Origin: Atopobiaceae bacterium
Lineage (GTDB): Bacteria; Actinomycetota; Coriobacteriia; Coriobacteriales; Atopobiaceae
Length of the DNA: 64,000 nt
Assembly (NCBI GenBank): GCA_030525685.1
Contig: JAUNEG010000006.1
Location: forward strand, 1-64,000
Direction: 5' to 3'
Position 1 is the first letter of the stretch, and every line of letters begins with the position of its first letter. This document shows, piece by piece, positions 41,573-49,730 of this stretch. Position numbers and translations under genes: made by a program. Below the pieces are notes generated by a model. It did not search any database. It saw only the letters and a program-made list of their open reading frames with translations, and was not told the DNA's origin.

Positions 41573-41948
41573 CGAGAGACGGCGCGTGGCGGAGAGGCTG
41601 AGCGCGATGACGGAAGGCCAAAGCCCTATGACTGAGTACCCGGCTGAGATGCTGTTTATTGCGCTCGGGATGCCCATGAGACGGGACATCGACGGCGGTC
41701 TCATCAGGTATATCGCCAACCTCATAGAGCCGCCGCTTCAATGCCCGCACTATCACAGCGACCGGCACTACTGCTCCGTCCACGAGGACGTTGCGGCGAT
41801 CGACAGCGTCGCGCTGCTTGCGCTGGCGGACGAGATGGATTCGTACACGCGCTGCCGCGATGACTACAGGTGCGGCAGGCAGATGCCGCCCCTGACGATT
41901 CACGACTACGCCCGCCGCATCCGCGAGGCGTGCGGGGTGGCGTCGTGA
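41553..41948 (+). CDS. Phage protein of 131 residues, unknown
   Basis: Contains MTEYPAEMLFIALGMPMRRDI and a Cys/His cluster CPHYHSDRHYCSVHEDV that may bind metal, then LLALADEMDSYTRCRDDYR. Overlaps the previous gene by 20 bases and the next by four. Confidence 0.6.
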   Translation: MTARTDDERRRVAERLSAMTEGQSPMTEYPAEMLFIALGMPMRRDIDGGLIRYIANLIEPPLQCPHYHSDRHYCSVHEDVAAIDSVALLALADEMDSYTRCRDDYRCGRQMPPLTIHDYARRIREACGVAS

Positions 41949-42076
41949 GCCGCCGCGGCGCGCCGCGCTGCCTGGGCTGGCACCGCGAGGGCGAGTGCAG
42001 GGGGTGCCTGTGGGAGCGCGAGTGCTGGCTCGCAACGTGGTGGAGGGAGGCGGGGCGCGATGGCCGGAGCCGCTGA
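41945..42076 (+). CDS. Small Cys-rich phage protein
   Basis: Forty-three residues with CLGWHREGECRGCLWERECW. Starts at GTG in a GTGA overlap and overlaps the next start by 17 bases. Likely metal-binding; function unknown. Confidence 0.5.
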   Translation: MSRRGAPRCLGWHREGECRGCLWERECWLATWWREAGRDGRSR

Positions 42077-42395
42077 CGCCACCGCCCGCCTCACGGCGCT
42101 CCCGACAGACGCCACCGCGACCGAGGTGCTGTGCGCGGCGCTCGGGTGCGACCGGCGCCACCTGCCCGCGCTGCCGGGCGGGGCGTCCGGGGCGCTCGCG
42201 GAGCTTCTCGGCGGATCCTGCGACCGCGACGCCCTGGTCGGGCTCGCGCGGGACCTGGACGGAGCCGCGGGGTCGTACCGATCAGCCGCGTCGCGCCTCC
42301 GCGAGGACCCGTTGCGCGAGCTCGCGCTGGCTACGGCGGACGACCTCGAGGAGGCGGCTCGCCGCGTGCGGGCGGCCCTGGGCACGAGGGGGTGA
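42060..42395 (+). CDS. Phage protein of 111 residues, unknown
   Basis: Ala-rich helical protein: TEVLCAALGCDRRHLPALPGG, then LVGLARDLDGAAGSYRSAAS and LATADDLEEAARRVRAAL. No known family recognised. Confidence 0.55.
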   Translation: MAGAADATARLTALPTDATATEVLCAALGCDRRHLPALPGGASGALAELLGGSCDRDALVGLARDLDGAAGSYRSAASRLREDPLRELALATADDLEEAARRVRAALGTRG

Positions 42396-42399
42396 GGCC

Positions 42400-42567
42400 G
42401 TGGGCGGCAGGAGGGGCGCGCGGCCCGAGATGTACGTCTGCGCGGCGTGCGGCTACGGATACGTGGTGTGGCGGGTCCGCTCGCAGCTGCGCAGGCGCGG
42501 GCACGGCAAGACGATGTGGTGTCCGGTCTGCGGCAGGAGAAGGACGTTCAAGAAGAGGGGAAGGTGA
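42400..42567 (+). CDS. Small zinc-ribbon phage protein
   Basis: Fifty-five residues, CAACGYGY and CPVCGRRRTF with ~25 residues between, a typical C2C2 ribbon. GTG 42400 or ATG 42430 may start it. Confidence 0.6.
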   Translation: MGGRRGARPEMYVCAACGYGYVVWRVRSQLRRRGHGKTMWCPVCGRRRTFKKRGR

Positions 42568-42755
42568 TCGTAGTGGCGACGAGGTTCGAGCGGGAGACGC
42601 TCGAGGGCATGACCGTGAGGCAGCTGAGGAGGCTCGCGAAAGACCACTTCGGGGACTGCCTGGGCGGCGCGTCGAGGAAGGCGGACATCGTGAACGAGAT
42701 CCTGGCGCACCAGTGGTCGCGCCTCATGAGAGGTGACGAGACGTGGCGGAGGTGA
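42564..42755 (+). CDS. Small SAP-motif phage protein
   Basis: Sixty-three residues. The stretch MTVRQLRRLAKDHFGDCLGG then SRKADIVNEIL matches the SAP DNA-binding helix-extended-loop-helix. Starts at GTG overlapping the preceding stop. Possibly a DNA-binding accessory to replication. Confidence 0.6.
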   Translation: MIVVATRFERETLEGMTVRQLRRLAKDHFGDCLGGASRKADIVNEILAHQWSRLMRGDETWRR

Positions 42756-43171
42756 GCGAGAAGTTCCCGCAGTGGGTCCGCTTCAGGACCAACGACATGA
42801 GCAGTCCGGAAGGGCGCTACATCATAGGCCTCGGAGACGAGGCGGGGTGGGCCAGCTATGGGCGCTACTTCGCGCTGCGCCAGATGCTGGCCACCTCGCC
42901 GCTCGGCTACATAGACGTCTCGGACGCCCGCAGCCTGGGCTACCTCACGCGCTCCCTGGGCTTCGCCAGGCCCAAGGCGTGCCGGGAGTGGCTCGACGTG
43001 CTGGCGGTCGCAGGCGGCATCGACATGGAGCTGTGGTCGGGGCGCCAGTGGGTGCTCGACGCCTCCATGCAGGAGCAGCTCACCTCCTACCAGAGCCGCT
43101 GCAGGACGCTCAGGAAGAATGGCGAGAGGGGCGGAAGGCCCGCGAAGTCGGACGGGGAGGCGGCGTCGTGA
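42743..43171 (+). CDS. DUF4373-like phage replication-module protein
   Basis: A 142-residue protein with an N-terminal winged-helix-like region (VRFRTNDMSSPEGRYIIGLGDEAGWASYGRYFALRQML) of the kind found in phage replication initiators and Lin1244/DUF4373 proteins. It ends in a basic tail KNGERGGRPAKS. The position at the end of the early genes fits a replication role. The name is tentative. Confidence 0.55.
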   Translation: MAEVSEKFPQWVRFRTNDMSSPEGRYIIGLGDEAGWASYGRYFALRQMLATSPLGYIDVSDARSLGYLTRSLGFARPKACREWLDVLAVAGGIDMELWSGRQWVLDASMQEQLTSYQSRCRTLRKNGERGGRPAKSDGEAAS

Positions 43172-43317
43172 CGCAAGACTCACCTTAACCAAAGCAAAAC
43201 CAAATAGGTTCCCGTTTGGTTTACGGCTAGGTTCTTGCGACCTGCCGACGAGAAAACCAGACGGATACGCAAGTCTCACTCGATAGGCTGACGCTTTGCT
43301 TTTGTGGAGGGAACCAG
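43172..43317 (+). other. AT-richer spacer after the DUF4373-like gene
   Basis: Contains an inverted repeat AACCAAA...TTTGGTT (about 43195-43220) with a 10-base loop. No gene with good support. Could hold an origin or regulatory site; that is speculation. Confidence 0.35.
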
Positions 43318-43455
43318 ATGGAAACCATCACCCTATATAAGATAAGACTGGAAATAGAAGAACCCTCAACCTCACTCGTGAGTAGGGCCTGTCGAAAACT
43401 CGTGCAATTGTCGAAAACTACGACGAACGCGCTGGTCGAGGGGGCGGTCAGCTGA
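43318..43455 (+). CDS. Small phage protein, unknown
   Basis: Forty-five residues (METITLYKIRLEIEEPSTSL...). ATG 43318 has GGAGGG upstream and the stop overlaps the next ATG (TGATG), supporting translational coupling to the late regulator gene. Confidence 0.55.
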   Translation: METITLYKIRLEIEEPSTSLVSRACRKLVQLSKTTTNALVEGAVS

Positions 43456-43916
43456 TGGCGGCGCGGGAGTTCTTCGAGGCCGTGAGGGCGGCCTCTGCCG
43501 ACGCGAGAAGGGCGAGGGCCGAGCTGGAGGCCCTGGAGGAGCGGCGCCTGTCGCTGGGCGGCCACGGCGCGTCGCCGGTCTCGGGGACCCGCTCCGACGT
43601 CAACGGCACCTCGGCGAGCATCGCCCTCGTGGACCGCGAGGTCGTGCTGCACCGCCGCGTCGAGGAGGACTACGCCCTGCTCGACCGCGCCTGCGAGGTA
43701 ATCTACGGCGTCGACAACGACCACGGCATCGAGCGCGGCATGGGGACGCACTTCGCCGACGTCGTGTGGCACCGGGCGTGCGGGGAGGAGTCCTGGGACG
43801 AGGTCGCCGTGTCGGTGGGGATGTCGAGGAGGACGTGCGTCCGCTACTACGAGGCCGCCATGGACTACGTCGACAGCGTCGGCCTCGTCGGATCCATCGA
43901 TGGTGCTGAGGTCTAG
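43455..43916 (+). CDS. Putative late transcription regulator (ArpU/RinA-like)
   Basis: A 153-residue protein with an N-terminal helix bundle (EFFEAVRAASADARRARAELEALEERRL) and a C-terminal sigma-70 region-4-like HTH: ESWDEVAVSVGMSRRTCVRYYEAAMDYV. Genes with this layout just before the terminase block are usually activators of late transcription. The 10-bp iterons immediately downstream would be a natural binding site. Confidence 0.6.
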   Translation: MAAREFFEAVRAASADARRARAELEALEERRLSLGGHGASPVSGTRSDVNGTSASIALVDREVVLHRRVEEDYALLDRACEVIYGVDNDHGIERGMGTHFADVVWHRACGEESWDEVAVSVGMSRRTCVRYYEAAMDYVDSVGLVGSIDGAEV

Positions 43917-43941
43917 TTGTTGCACATACTGAGTAATAAAT

Positions 43942-43981
43942 TGACACGCCGTGACACGCGATGACACGCCATGACACGGTG
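43942..43981 (+). repeat. Four 10-bp iterons TGACACG(C/G)NN
   Basis: Perfectly phased units start at 43942, 43952, 43962 and 43972 (TGACACGCCG, TGACACGCGA, TGACACGCCA, TGACACGGTG). They end 9 bases before a TATAAG -10 box, so they overlay the -35 position of the late promoter. Confidence 0.85.
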
Positions 43982-43990
43982 TTTGTGTGA

Positions 43991-43996
43991 TATAAG
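43991..43996 (+). promoter_or_regulatory. Late promoter -10 box TATAAG
   Basis: GTGATATAAGGTAAG follows the iterons. No consensus -35 is present, consistent with activator-dependent transcription. It reads through a terminator at 44023 before the HNH gene. Confidence 0.55.
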
Positions 43997-44022
43997 GTAA
44001 GCTGCGTCAGAAAGACCGAGCG

Positions 44023-44054
44023 GGGCCCTGTGGGAGACACACGGGGCCCTTTTT
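44023..44054 (+). terminator. Intrinsic terminator in the late leader
   Basis: A 10-bp stem (44023-44032 with 44040-44049) and five T. Placed between the late promoter and the first late gene, as an antitermination checkpoint would be. Confidence 0.85.
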
Positions 44055-44073
44055 CGTATCTAGGGGGCGAGCG

Positions 44074-44370
44074 ATGGCGACCAATCCCCGCGTCCGCAAT
44101 GGCTCGGCCCGCCGGCGCCTCCGCGCCCGCGTGCTCGCCGAGGAGGACGTCTGCTGGATCTGCGGGCAGCCCGTCGATAAGTCCTTGCCGCCCGGCATGC
44201 CGGGCTCGCCGGAGGTGGACGAGGTCGTGCCCGTGAGCCGCGGCGGCTCGCCCTACGACCGCGACAACTGCCGGCTCGCCCACCGCATCTGCAACCAGCG
44301 GCGCGGCAACCGGACTTCGACGCTCGTGCCCGCGACCGCGTGCTTCTGCCCGACCACCGTCGAGTGGTGA
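44074..44370 (+). CDS. HNH endonuclease (packaging-associated)
   Basis: A 98-residue protein with HNH features: CWICGQPVD, VDEVVPVSRGGSPYDRDNCRLAHRICNQRRGNR. A small HNH protein next to terminase is common in HK97-type phages and aids DNA cleavage during packaging. Confidence 0.88.
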   Translation: MATNPRVRNGSARRRLRARVLAEEDVCWICGQPVDKSLPPGMPGSPEVDEVVPVSRGGSPYDRDNCRLAHRICNQRRGNRTSTLVPATACFCPTTVEW

Positions 44371-44493
44371 GCGACCGGGGGGGCATCCCCTCCCCCCGGG
44401 GCGCCGGCACGCCCCGCGGCATAGTGCCGCTCTCACTCTCGACCCTGATTTCCACATCGGCCCCGGAGGGGCGAGGGACCAGGAGGTGACCCC

Positions 44494-44781
44494 GTGGACG
44501 TACAGCCGACGCTCTTCCCCGTGCCCGAGCGCGTCCCCGGCCCCATCGAGAGGGCCGTCGTCGAGGGCGACGACCTGGAGGCCATCAACGCTGTCCTCGC
44601 CAAGGTCTCCCGAGCCCTGGACGAGTGCAACTCCGCTCGCGACATCAAGGCGCTCGCCATCACCGTCATCGACGGCGTGGCGAGGCGCCGCGAGCTCGGG
44701 GGCGGGAGGGGTGCCGACGAGGGGCCGAGGCCGCTCGTCAAGGAGGTGATGGGTGAGAGAAGGCTCATGTTCGGGGGCTAG
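44494..44781 (+). CDS. Terminase small subunit-like protein
   Basis: Ninety-five residues, helical (AINAVLAKVSRALDECNSARDIKALAITVIDGVARR). Position between HNH and the large terminase, with a 29-base overlap into the latter, suggests the small subunit. Sequence match is weak. GTG 44494 has AGGAGG upstream. Confidence 0.6.
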   Translation: MDVQPTLFPVPERVPGPIERAVVEGDDLEAINAVLAKVSRALDECNSARDIKALAITVIDGVARRRELGGGRGADEGPRPLVKEVMGERRLMFGG

Positions 44782-46213
44782 GGTTGGCTGCCAGGAACCG
44801 ACGTTCCGCCTCGCCCCCGAGTACCCGGACAGCGAGGGAGACCTCGCCTGCAAGCTCTCGGCGGGCTACGACATGCCGGCCTTCGAGTGGCAGCGCCTCG
44901 TCCTGCGCGACTGGCTGGCCAGAGGCGAGGACGGCAAGCTCGCCTGCCCCACCGCCGGCCTCATGGTCCCTCGCCAGAACGGCAAGAACGCCGTCATCGA
45001 GATCCGCGAGTTCTATGGCATCGCGATCCGCGGCGAGGCGATCCTGCACACCACGCACGAGTACCAGAGCGCCGCCAAGGCCTTCGCGCGCCTGAGATGG
45101 CGCTTCGGAGAGAAGAGGAACGACCCGAACGCGCCCTACAGGGAGCTCAACCGCCTCGTGCGCCGCTACACGCTCTCGGCGGGGCAGATGATCCTGGAGC
45201 TCGAGAACGGCGGCATGATCGAGTTCCGCACGCGCACCGCCGACGGCGGCCGCGGAGGCACCTTCGACGTACTGGTCATGGACGAGGCTCAGCAGCTGAC
45301 CGACAAGCAGAACAAGGCGCTCTCCTCGGTCAACTCGGCGGGCCCGCTCGGGGACTCGCAGACGATTTACGCGGGGACGCCACCGGCGACCGACACGGGC
45401 GCCCTAGTCTTCTCGCGCCTCCATGACGAGGCGGTCTACGACTCCCCGGCGGCCGAGTGCTGGGCGGACTGGTCCGCCAAGGAGATGCCCGAGAGGGACG
45501 ACGTGGAGGCCTGGTACCGCTACAACCCGAGCCTCGGCCTCGTGCTCACGGAGGCGGCGCTCAGGCGCGACGCCTCCTCGATGCTGCCCGAGGACTTCGC
45601 GGTGGAGCACTACGGCTTCTGGCCGCGCGAGGCCCAGTCCAACCCCATCTCCGAGCAGCTGTGGCGGGCGCGCCTCGCCACGGGACCGGCGGACGGCAGG
45701 TTCTGCTACGCCATCAAGTTCGGCGCGGACCGCAGGAGCGTCGCCCTGGCGGGCGGCGTGCGCCCCGCCGACGGCCCGGTGCACGTGGAGCTCATCAGGA
45801 CGCTCTCCTGGGAGGGCTCCATCGACGAGCTGGCCTCTTACATCATGGTTCGTCGCGAGAAGGCCGTGGCGGTCGTGCTCGACGGCATCACCGGCGCGCC
45901 CACGCTCGAGGCGAGGCTCCTCGACGAGGGCTTCCCGGCGCGCAAGCTCATCCGGCCCAACGGCCGGCAGCTGCAGGAGGCCACGAGCAGGTTCTACGAG
46001 GCCGTGAAGAGCGGCCAGATGACCCACGGGCCGGGCGAGCCGCTGGCGGCCTCCGCGTGCGGCTCGATACGACGGCCGATAGGAAAGGACGGCGCCTGGG
46101 CCTTCGGCTCCGCGCCCCAGGCGGACTCGACGCCGATCGAGGCCGCCGCATGGGCGTGGTGGGCCGTCGAGACCAGGGCCAAGAGGAAGGCGAGGAGGGC
46201 GGTGGTCTGGTGA
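44753..46213 (+). CDS. Terminase large subunit
   Basis: ATP-driven DNA packaging motor with nuclease. The 486-residue product has an adenine/Walker A region LMVPRQNGKNAVIEI, Walker B with catalytic Glu FDVLVMDEAQQL, the motif III SAGPLGDSQTIYAGTPP, and a C-terminal RNase H-like nuclease domain beginning near YAIKFGADRRSVALAGG with later acidic residues. Ends in a GTGA overlap with the portal gene. Confidence 0.93.
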   Translation: MREGSCSGARVGCQEPTFRLAPEYPDSEGDLACKLSAGYDMPAFEWQRLVLRDWLARGEDGKLACPTAGLMVPRQNGKNAVIEIREFYGIAIRGEAILHTTHEYQSAAKAFARLRWRFGEKRNDPNAPYRELNRLVRRYTLSAGQMILELENGGMIEFRTRTADGGRGGTFDVLVMDEAQQLTDKQNKALSSVNSAGPLGDSQTIYAGTPPATDTGALVFSRLHDEAVYDSPAAECWADWSAKEMPERDDVEAWYRYNPSLGLVLTEAALRRDASSMLPEDFAVEHYGFWPREAQSNPISEQLWRARLATGPADGRFCYAIKFGADRRSVALAGGVRPADGPVHVELIRTLSWEGSIDELASYIMVRREKAVAVVLDGITGAPTLEARLLDEGFPARKLIRPNGRQLQEATSRFYEAVKSGQMTHGPGEPLAASACGSIRRPIGKDGAWAFGSAPQADSTPIEAAAWAWWAVETRAKRKARRAVVW

Positions 46214-47628
46214 GCGCGATGACGGACATCCCCCAGGCGGTCTCCCGGGCGGCGGGCCTGCGCCCCGAGGACGCCGACCTGGTGCGCGAGCTCCTCGACA
46301 CGTGGCGCCGCAAGCGGCCTCGCAACCTCCTGCGCAGCCGCTACTACGAGATGCACCAGCGGCCGCGCGAGCTCGGCATATCGGTGCCGCCCCACCTGCG
46401 CACGCTCGAGCAGGTGGTGGGCTGGCCCGCAAAGGCGGTGGACGCCCTGGTGGCGCGCAGCCAGTTCGACGGCTACGTGTCCGACGACTCGGGTACCGAG
46501 TCCGAGCTCAGGCGCATCGTGGCCGCCAACGGCCTGCGGTGCGCCTACCGCAAGGCGGCCACCTCCGAGTGCAAGCACTCGTGCGCCTTCGCCACGGTGA
46601 CCGCGGGCGCCTCCGGCCCCGAGGTCCGGTTCCACCCGGCCACGAGCTCGGCGGCCCTGTGGGACTTCTCCCGCAACCGCATCCGGGCGGGCCTCGTGGT
46701 CATGGACTACGGGCGCGGCGCCGGCAGGCCCCACCTGCCCACGTGGGTGGACGTCTTCACGGACTCCGCGGTCATCGTCATCACGCGCGGGCGCGCGGGT
46801 TGGCGCGCCGAGTACCTGTGGCACTCCATGGGGCGCTGCCTCATGGAGTCGCTCGCCTACTCGGCCACTCTGGAGCGCCCGTTCGGCAAGTCCCGCATCA
46901 CGCGCGCCGTCATGAACATCACCGACGACGCGATGCGCGAGAGCGTGCGCTCGGAGATCTCCGCCGAGTTCTTCACGAGCCCGCAGAAGTACCTCCTGGG
47001 CGCCGACAAGGAGGCGCTGGGGGACCAGACGAAGTGGGACGCCTACATCGGCAACATCTTCTCGGTGTCCCGCGACGAGGACAACAACGTCCCGACCTTC
47101 GGGCAGCTCTCCCAGGGCAGCATGCAGCCCCACGTGGACTACATGCGCCAGCTCGCCGCGCGCTTCTCGGGCGAGACGAACGTCCCGGTGTCCAGCCTGG
47201 GCGTGGTCTCGGACAACCCGAGCAGCGCCGAGGCGATCTACGCCGCAAAGGAGGACATGGTCATCGACGCGCAGAACCTCAACGCAGACAACGGCGAGGC
47301 GCTGCGCAACGTGGCCTACATGGCGCTGGCCGTGTCGCGCGGCACCGACTACGCCACCGAGGTCGCCCGCGCGGGCGTCCAGGCGAAGTTCCGCAACCCT
47401 GCCACGCCCTCCGTGGTCTCCCAGGCCGACGCCTGGCTCAAGATCGCGCGGATCGCGCCCTACGTGGCCGAGTCCGACGTCCTGCTCGAGGAGCTGGGGC
47501 TTGGGGACGACCAGATCCAGCGCCTGCGGAGCGCCCGGGCGCGCTCGCAGTCGCGGGCCATCCTCGCCCAGGCGACGCAGACGGCCGGTCTCTCGCTCGG
47601 GCAGACCGGGGGTGGTGAGACGACGTGA
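46210..47628 (+). CDS. Portal protein (SPP1/HK97-like)
   Basis: Dodecameric DNA channel at the capsid vertex. The 472-residue product has PHLRTLEQVVGWPAKAVDALVARSQ at the N-terminus, an internal EYLWHSMGRCLMESLAYSATL region, and the SGETNVPVSSLGVVSDNPSSAEAIYAAKEDM stretch typical of phage portals. Placed right after terminase. GTG 46210. Confidence 0.9.
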   Translation: MSAMTDIPQAVSRAAGLRPEDADLVRELLDTWRRKRPRNLLRSRYYEMHQRPRELGISVPPHLRTLEQVVGWPAKAVDALVARSQFDGYVSDDSGTESELRRIVAANGLRCAYRKAATSECKHSCAFATVTAGASGPEVRFHPATSSAALWDFSRNRIRAGLVVMDYGRGAGRPHLPTWVDVFTDSAVIVITRGRAGWRAEYLWHSMGRCLMESLAYSATLERPFGKSRITRAVMNITDDAMRESVRSEISAEFFTSPQKYLLGADKEALGDQTKWDAYIGNIFSVSRDEDNNVPTFGQLSQGSMQPHVDYMRQLAARFSGETNVPVSSLGVVSDNPSSAEAIYAAKEDMVIDAQNLNADNGEALRNVAYMALAVSRGTDYATEVARAGVQAKFRNPATPSVVSQADAWLKIARIAPYVAESDVLLEELGLGDDQIQRLRSARARSQSRAILAQATQTAGLSLGQTGGGETT

Positions 47629-48902
47629 TCAGCCGCGCGGACTTCGACGCCTACGGGCGCGCGGTCTCGGCCATCACGGACGCGGCTTCGGAGGAGTGCG
47701 AGCGACAGGTCATGACGTGGTGCCGGGCCCACCCGGACGCCACGGTGGCGGAGGCGCGCGAGGCGGCCCGCGAGATCATGGACGGCCTCGCCCAGGTCTA
47801 CGACGAGGCCTCCGCCTCGCTCGCCGCCGAGTGGTACGACGCCCAGGCCTCGGCCGCGGGCGCGCGCCTGCCGGAGGCCGTGACCGTGACCACCTACTCA
47901 CCCGAGCAGGTGGAGCGCGTCGCCCGCTACCAGGCGGCGAAGCTCGTCGCCGGCGACGTGGAGGGGTTCGCCCGCGCGTGCGGGGAGTACCTCGAGAACG
48001 GCGTGAGGCGCAGCCTCAACGAGACCGTGCTCGCCAACGCGAGGCGGGACCGCAAGAGCGGCGTGCGCTTCGCCCGCGTCCCCACGGGCTCGGAGACCTG
48101 CACGTTCTGCGTGATGCTGGCGAGCCGCGGCGCGGTGTACGAGAGCCGCAAGACCGCCGGCGAGTTCGACCACTACCACCGCCGGTGCGACTGCAAGGTC
48201 GTGCCCGGCTTCGAGGACGACAAGTTCGCCGAGGTGGTCGAGGGCTACGACTGCAGGGCCTACTACGACCTCTGGAAGAAGCACGAGAAGCTGGACGCCT
48301 CGGGCATGCCCCAGCGCCAGATCAAGGCCGTCAAGGCCGCGTGGGCGGACGCCATGCTTCCGGCAAACGGCGGGCACATGGAGCCAGAGCGTCTGGCGGA
48401 CCTCTTCGACGACGGCATGGGCTCCGCCGTCAGCGCCTTCCGCAAGGACAGGACCATGGAGGGCTATGAGAGGACGGTCGGCCGCTTCCTCGAGGAGGTC
48501 GGCAGGGCCTACGGGGTCGAGCTGTCCGGCGAGCACTACGTCAACAGGAAGCACAGGGTGGTCGGCGCCGCCCCAGACGGTGATGAGATCTGGGTGATTA
48601 CTCGACTTGGCAGAGGCGGACAGTTCATCTACGCGACCCACGAGAACAAGAGCCCGGACTTCAGGGACGGAGAGTGGCTGCTGGAGATCAAGACTCCAAA
48701 GTCGGAGAGGAAGCTTAACAACCTATTGGTCGAGGCGTCGAGCAAGTTCGCCACATACCCCGAGCGGGAGAAGAGGGCCATCCTGAGCCTTCTTCGGCTT
48801 CCAGACTCGGGTGACGCTGCCAGGGACGCTGCGAGCCGCTTTGTCGACGACGGGACGTTCGACGAGGTTCTGGTCCTGACCAGAGAGGGGTTCGTCTCAT
48901 AA
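47625..48902 (+). CDS. MuF-type minor head protein with nuclease-like C-terminal domain
   Basis: Residues 1-~230 are a MuF/VG15-type head morphogenesis domain with the Cys/His cluster TCTFCVMLASRGAVY...FDHYHRRCDCKVVPGF. After a helical linker the last ~110 residues look separate: GQFIYATHENKSPDFRDGEWLLEIKTPKS has the D...E-x-K spacing of PD-(D/E)XK nucleases, as in CdiA-type toxin ends. Codon choice is also less GC-rich there. MuF proteins carrying polymorphic toxins are known in temperate phages. No immunity gene is apparent; a tRNA-Leu follows instead. Confidence 0.8.
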   Translation: MISRADFDAYGRAVSAITDAASEECERQVMTWCRAHPDATVAEAREAAREIMDGLAQVYDEASASLAAEWYDAQASAAGARLPEAVTVTTYSPEQVERVARYQAAKLVAGDVEGFARACGEYLENGVRRSLNETVLANARRDRKSGVRFARVPTGSETCTFCVMLASRGAVYESRKTAGEFDHYHRRCDCKVVPGFEDDKFAEVVEGYDCRAYYDLWKKHEKLDASGMPQRQIKAVKAAWADAMLPANGGHMEPERLADLFDDGMGSAVSAFRKDRTMEGYERTVGRFLEEVGRAYGVELSGEHYVNRKHRVVGAAPDGDEIWVITRLGRGGQFIYATHENKSPDFRDGEWLLEIKTPKSERKLNNLLVEASSKFATYPEREKRAILSLLRLPDSGDAARDAASRFVDDGTFDEVLVLTREGFVS

Positions 48903-48906
48903 GAGA

Positions 48907-48955
48907 GGAGGACGATACTCTGCCCAGGTTCCTAACCCGGGGGGTGTTCGTCCTC
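48907..48955 (+). promoter_or_regulatory. Hairpin between the MuF gene and tRNA-Leu
   Basis: GAGGACGA (from 48907) pairs with TCGTCCTC (to 48955) with a large loop. It may aid RNA processing before the tRNA. A TATACC hexamer just before the tRNA might be its own -10 box. Both readings are tentative. Confidence 0.4.
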
Positions 48956-48975
48956 TATTGATAAGTATACCCAAC

Positions 48976-49062
48976 CGGGGCGTGGCGGAAACGGCAGACG
49001 CGCGTGTCTCAGGAGCACGCGGGCGTGCGCCCGTGCGGGTTCGAGTCCCGCCGCCCCGACCA
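48976..49062 (+). tRNA. tRNA-Leu(CAG), prophage-encoded
   Basis: Acceptor CGGGGCG/CGCCCCG (unusual C1:G72), D-stem GCG/CGC, anticodon stem CGTGT/GCACG with loop CTCAGGA giving CAG, a long variable arm with GGGCG/CGCCC, T-arm GCGGG-TTCGAGT-CCCGC, discriminator A and encoded CCA. All class II tRNA-Leu parts are present. It lies inside the late structural operon, so RNase P must release it. Confidence 0.93.
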
Positions 49063-49078
49063 TGAGGAAGGAACTGGA

Positions 49079-49306
49079 ATGAGCCTGATGATCCAGCGCT
49101 ACATGGTGTGCGACCGGTGCCACAGGGACATCGAGGTCCCCGTGGGGGTGAGCTTCGATGAGGCCGCCCGCACGCGGGCCGGATGGAAGATCCTCGACGG
49201 CGAGCGGGCCCTCTGCCCGGACTGCTCGAGGGGCTACGAGACACTCCTCGCCCGTCACAGGGTCGAGGAGGAGGATTACGTCACGGGAAGGGGCATGCTG
49301 CGATGA
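49079..49306 (+). CDS. Small zinc-ribbon phage protein
   Basis: Seventy-five residues with CDRCHRDIEVPVGV and ALCPDCSRGYE. It starts 17 bases after the tRNA. Similar in layout to the next gene, perhaps a duplication. Confidence 0.65.
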   Translation: MSLMIQRYMVCDRCHRDIEVPVGVSFDEAARTRAGWKILDGERALCPDCSRGYETLLARHRVEEEDYVTGRGMLR

Positions 49307-49557
49307 CGCACCTGGCGAAGTCCGCCGTCTTCTGCAACGGCTGCGGCAGGCGGGCAGACCTCGACCCCTGTCGCCCCCTGCCCGAGACGTTCGCGCCCAT
49401 CGCGACCTCCGGCACCCCGCTCGAGGGGTGGGTGAGGCTCGACGGCAACCGCCACCTCTGCCCGGATTGCGCGAGGGTCTACGAGGCGCGCCGGCGCGAG
49501 ATGGAGGCGGAGCTCTCCGGGCTCTGCGCCATCGACGGATCCGAGTTCGAGCTCTAG
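49303..49557 (+). CDS. Small zinc-ribbon phage protein
   Basis: Eighty-four residues with FCNGCGRRADL and HLCPDCARVYEARR. ATG overlaps the preceding stop. Followed by a terminator. Confidence 0.65.
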   Translation: MTHLAKSAVFCNGCGRRADLDPCRPLPETFAPIATSGTPLEGWVRLDGNRHLCPDCARVYEARRREMEAELSGLCAIDGSEFEL

Positions 49558-49587
49558 CGCGCCCGGGGGGCGAAGACACGGAAACAG

Positions 49588-49612
49588 GGCCATCCGGGAG
49601 GGTGGCCTTTTT
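49588..49612 (+). terminator. Intrinsic terminator inside the late operon
   Basis: Stem GGCCATCC with GGTGGCC (one bulge or wobble) and TTTTT. It stands between the zinc-ribbon genes and the scaffold gene. Confidence 0.7.
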
Positions 49613-49730
49613 CATACCCGTGCGCGGCGGGGCAAGACCGCGCACGCACGCCGCCGGGAGCGGACAAGACCGGCTCGAGGACGCCCGAGCGGGCGGGAGA
49701 CGCGGGGAACCGCGGGAAGGAAGGTACGAC

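Noticed and set aside
43172-43258. C-terminal continuation of the DUF4373-like gene past its TGA
   Set aside because: The frame meets a TAG after 11 codons; the case is much weaker than the three reported TGA interruptions.
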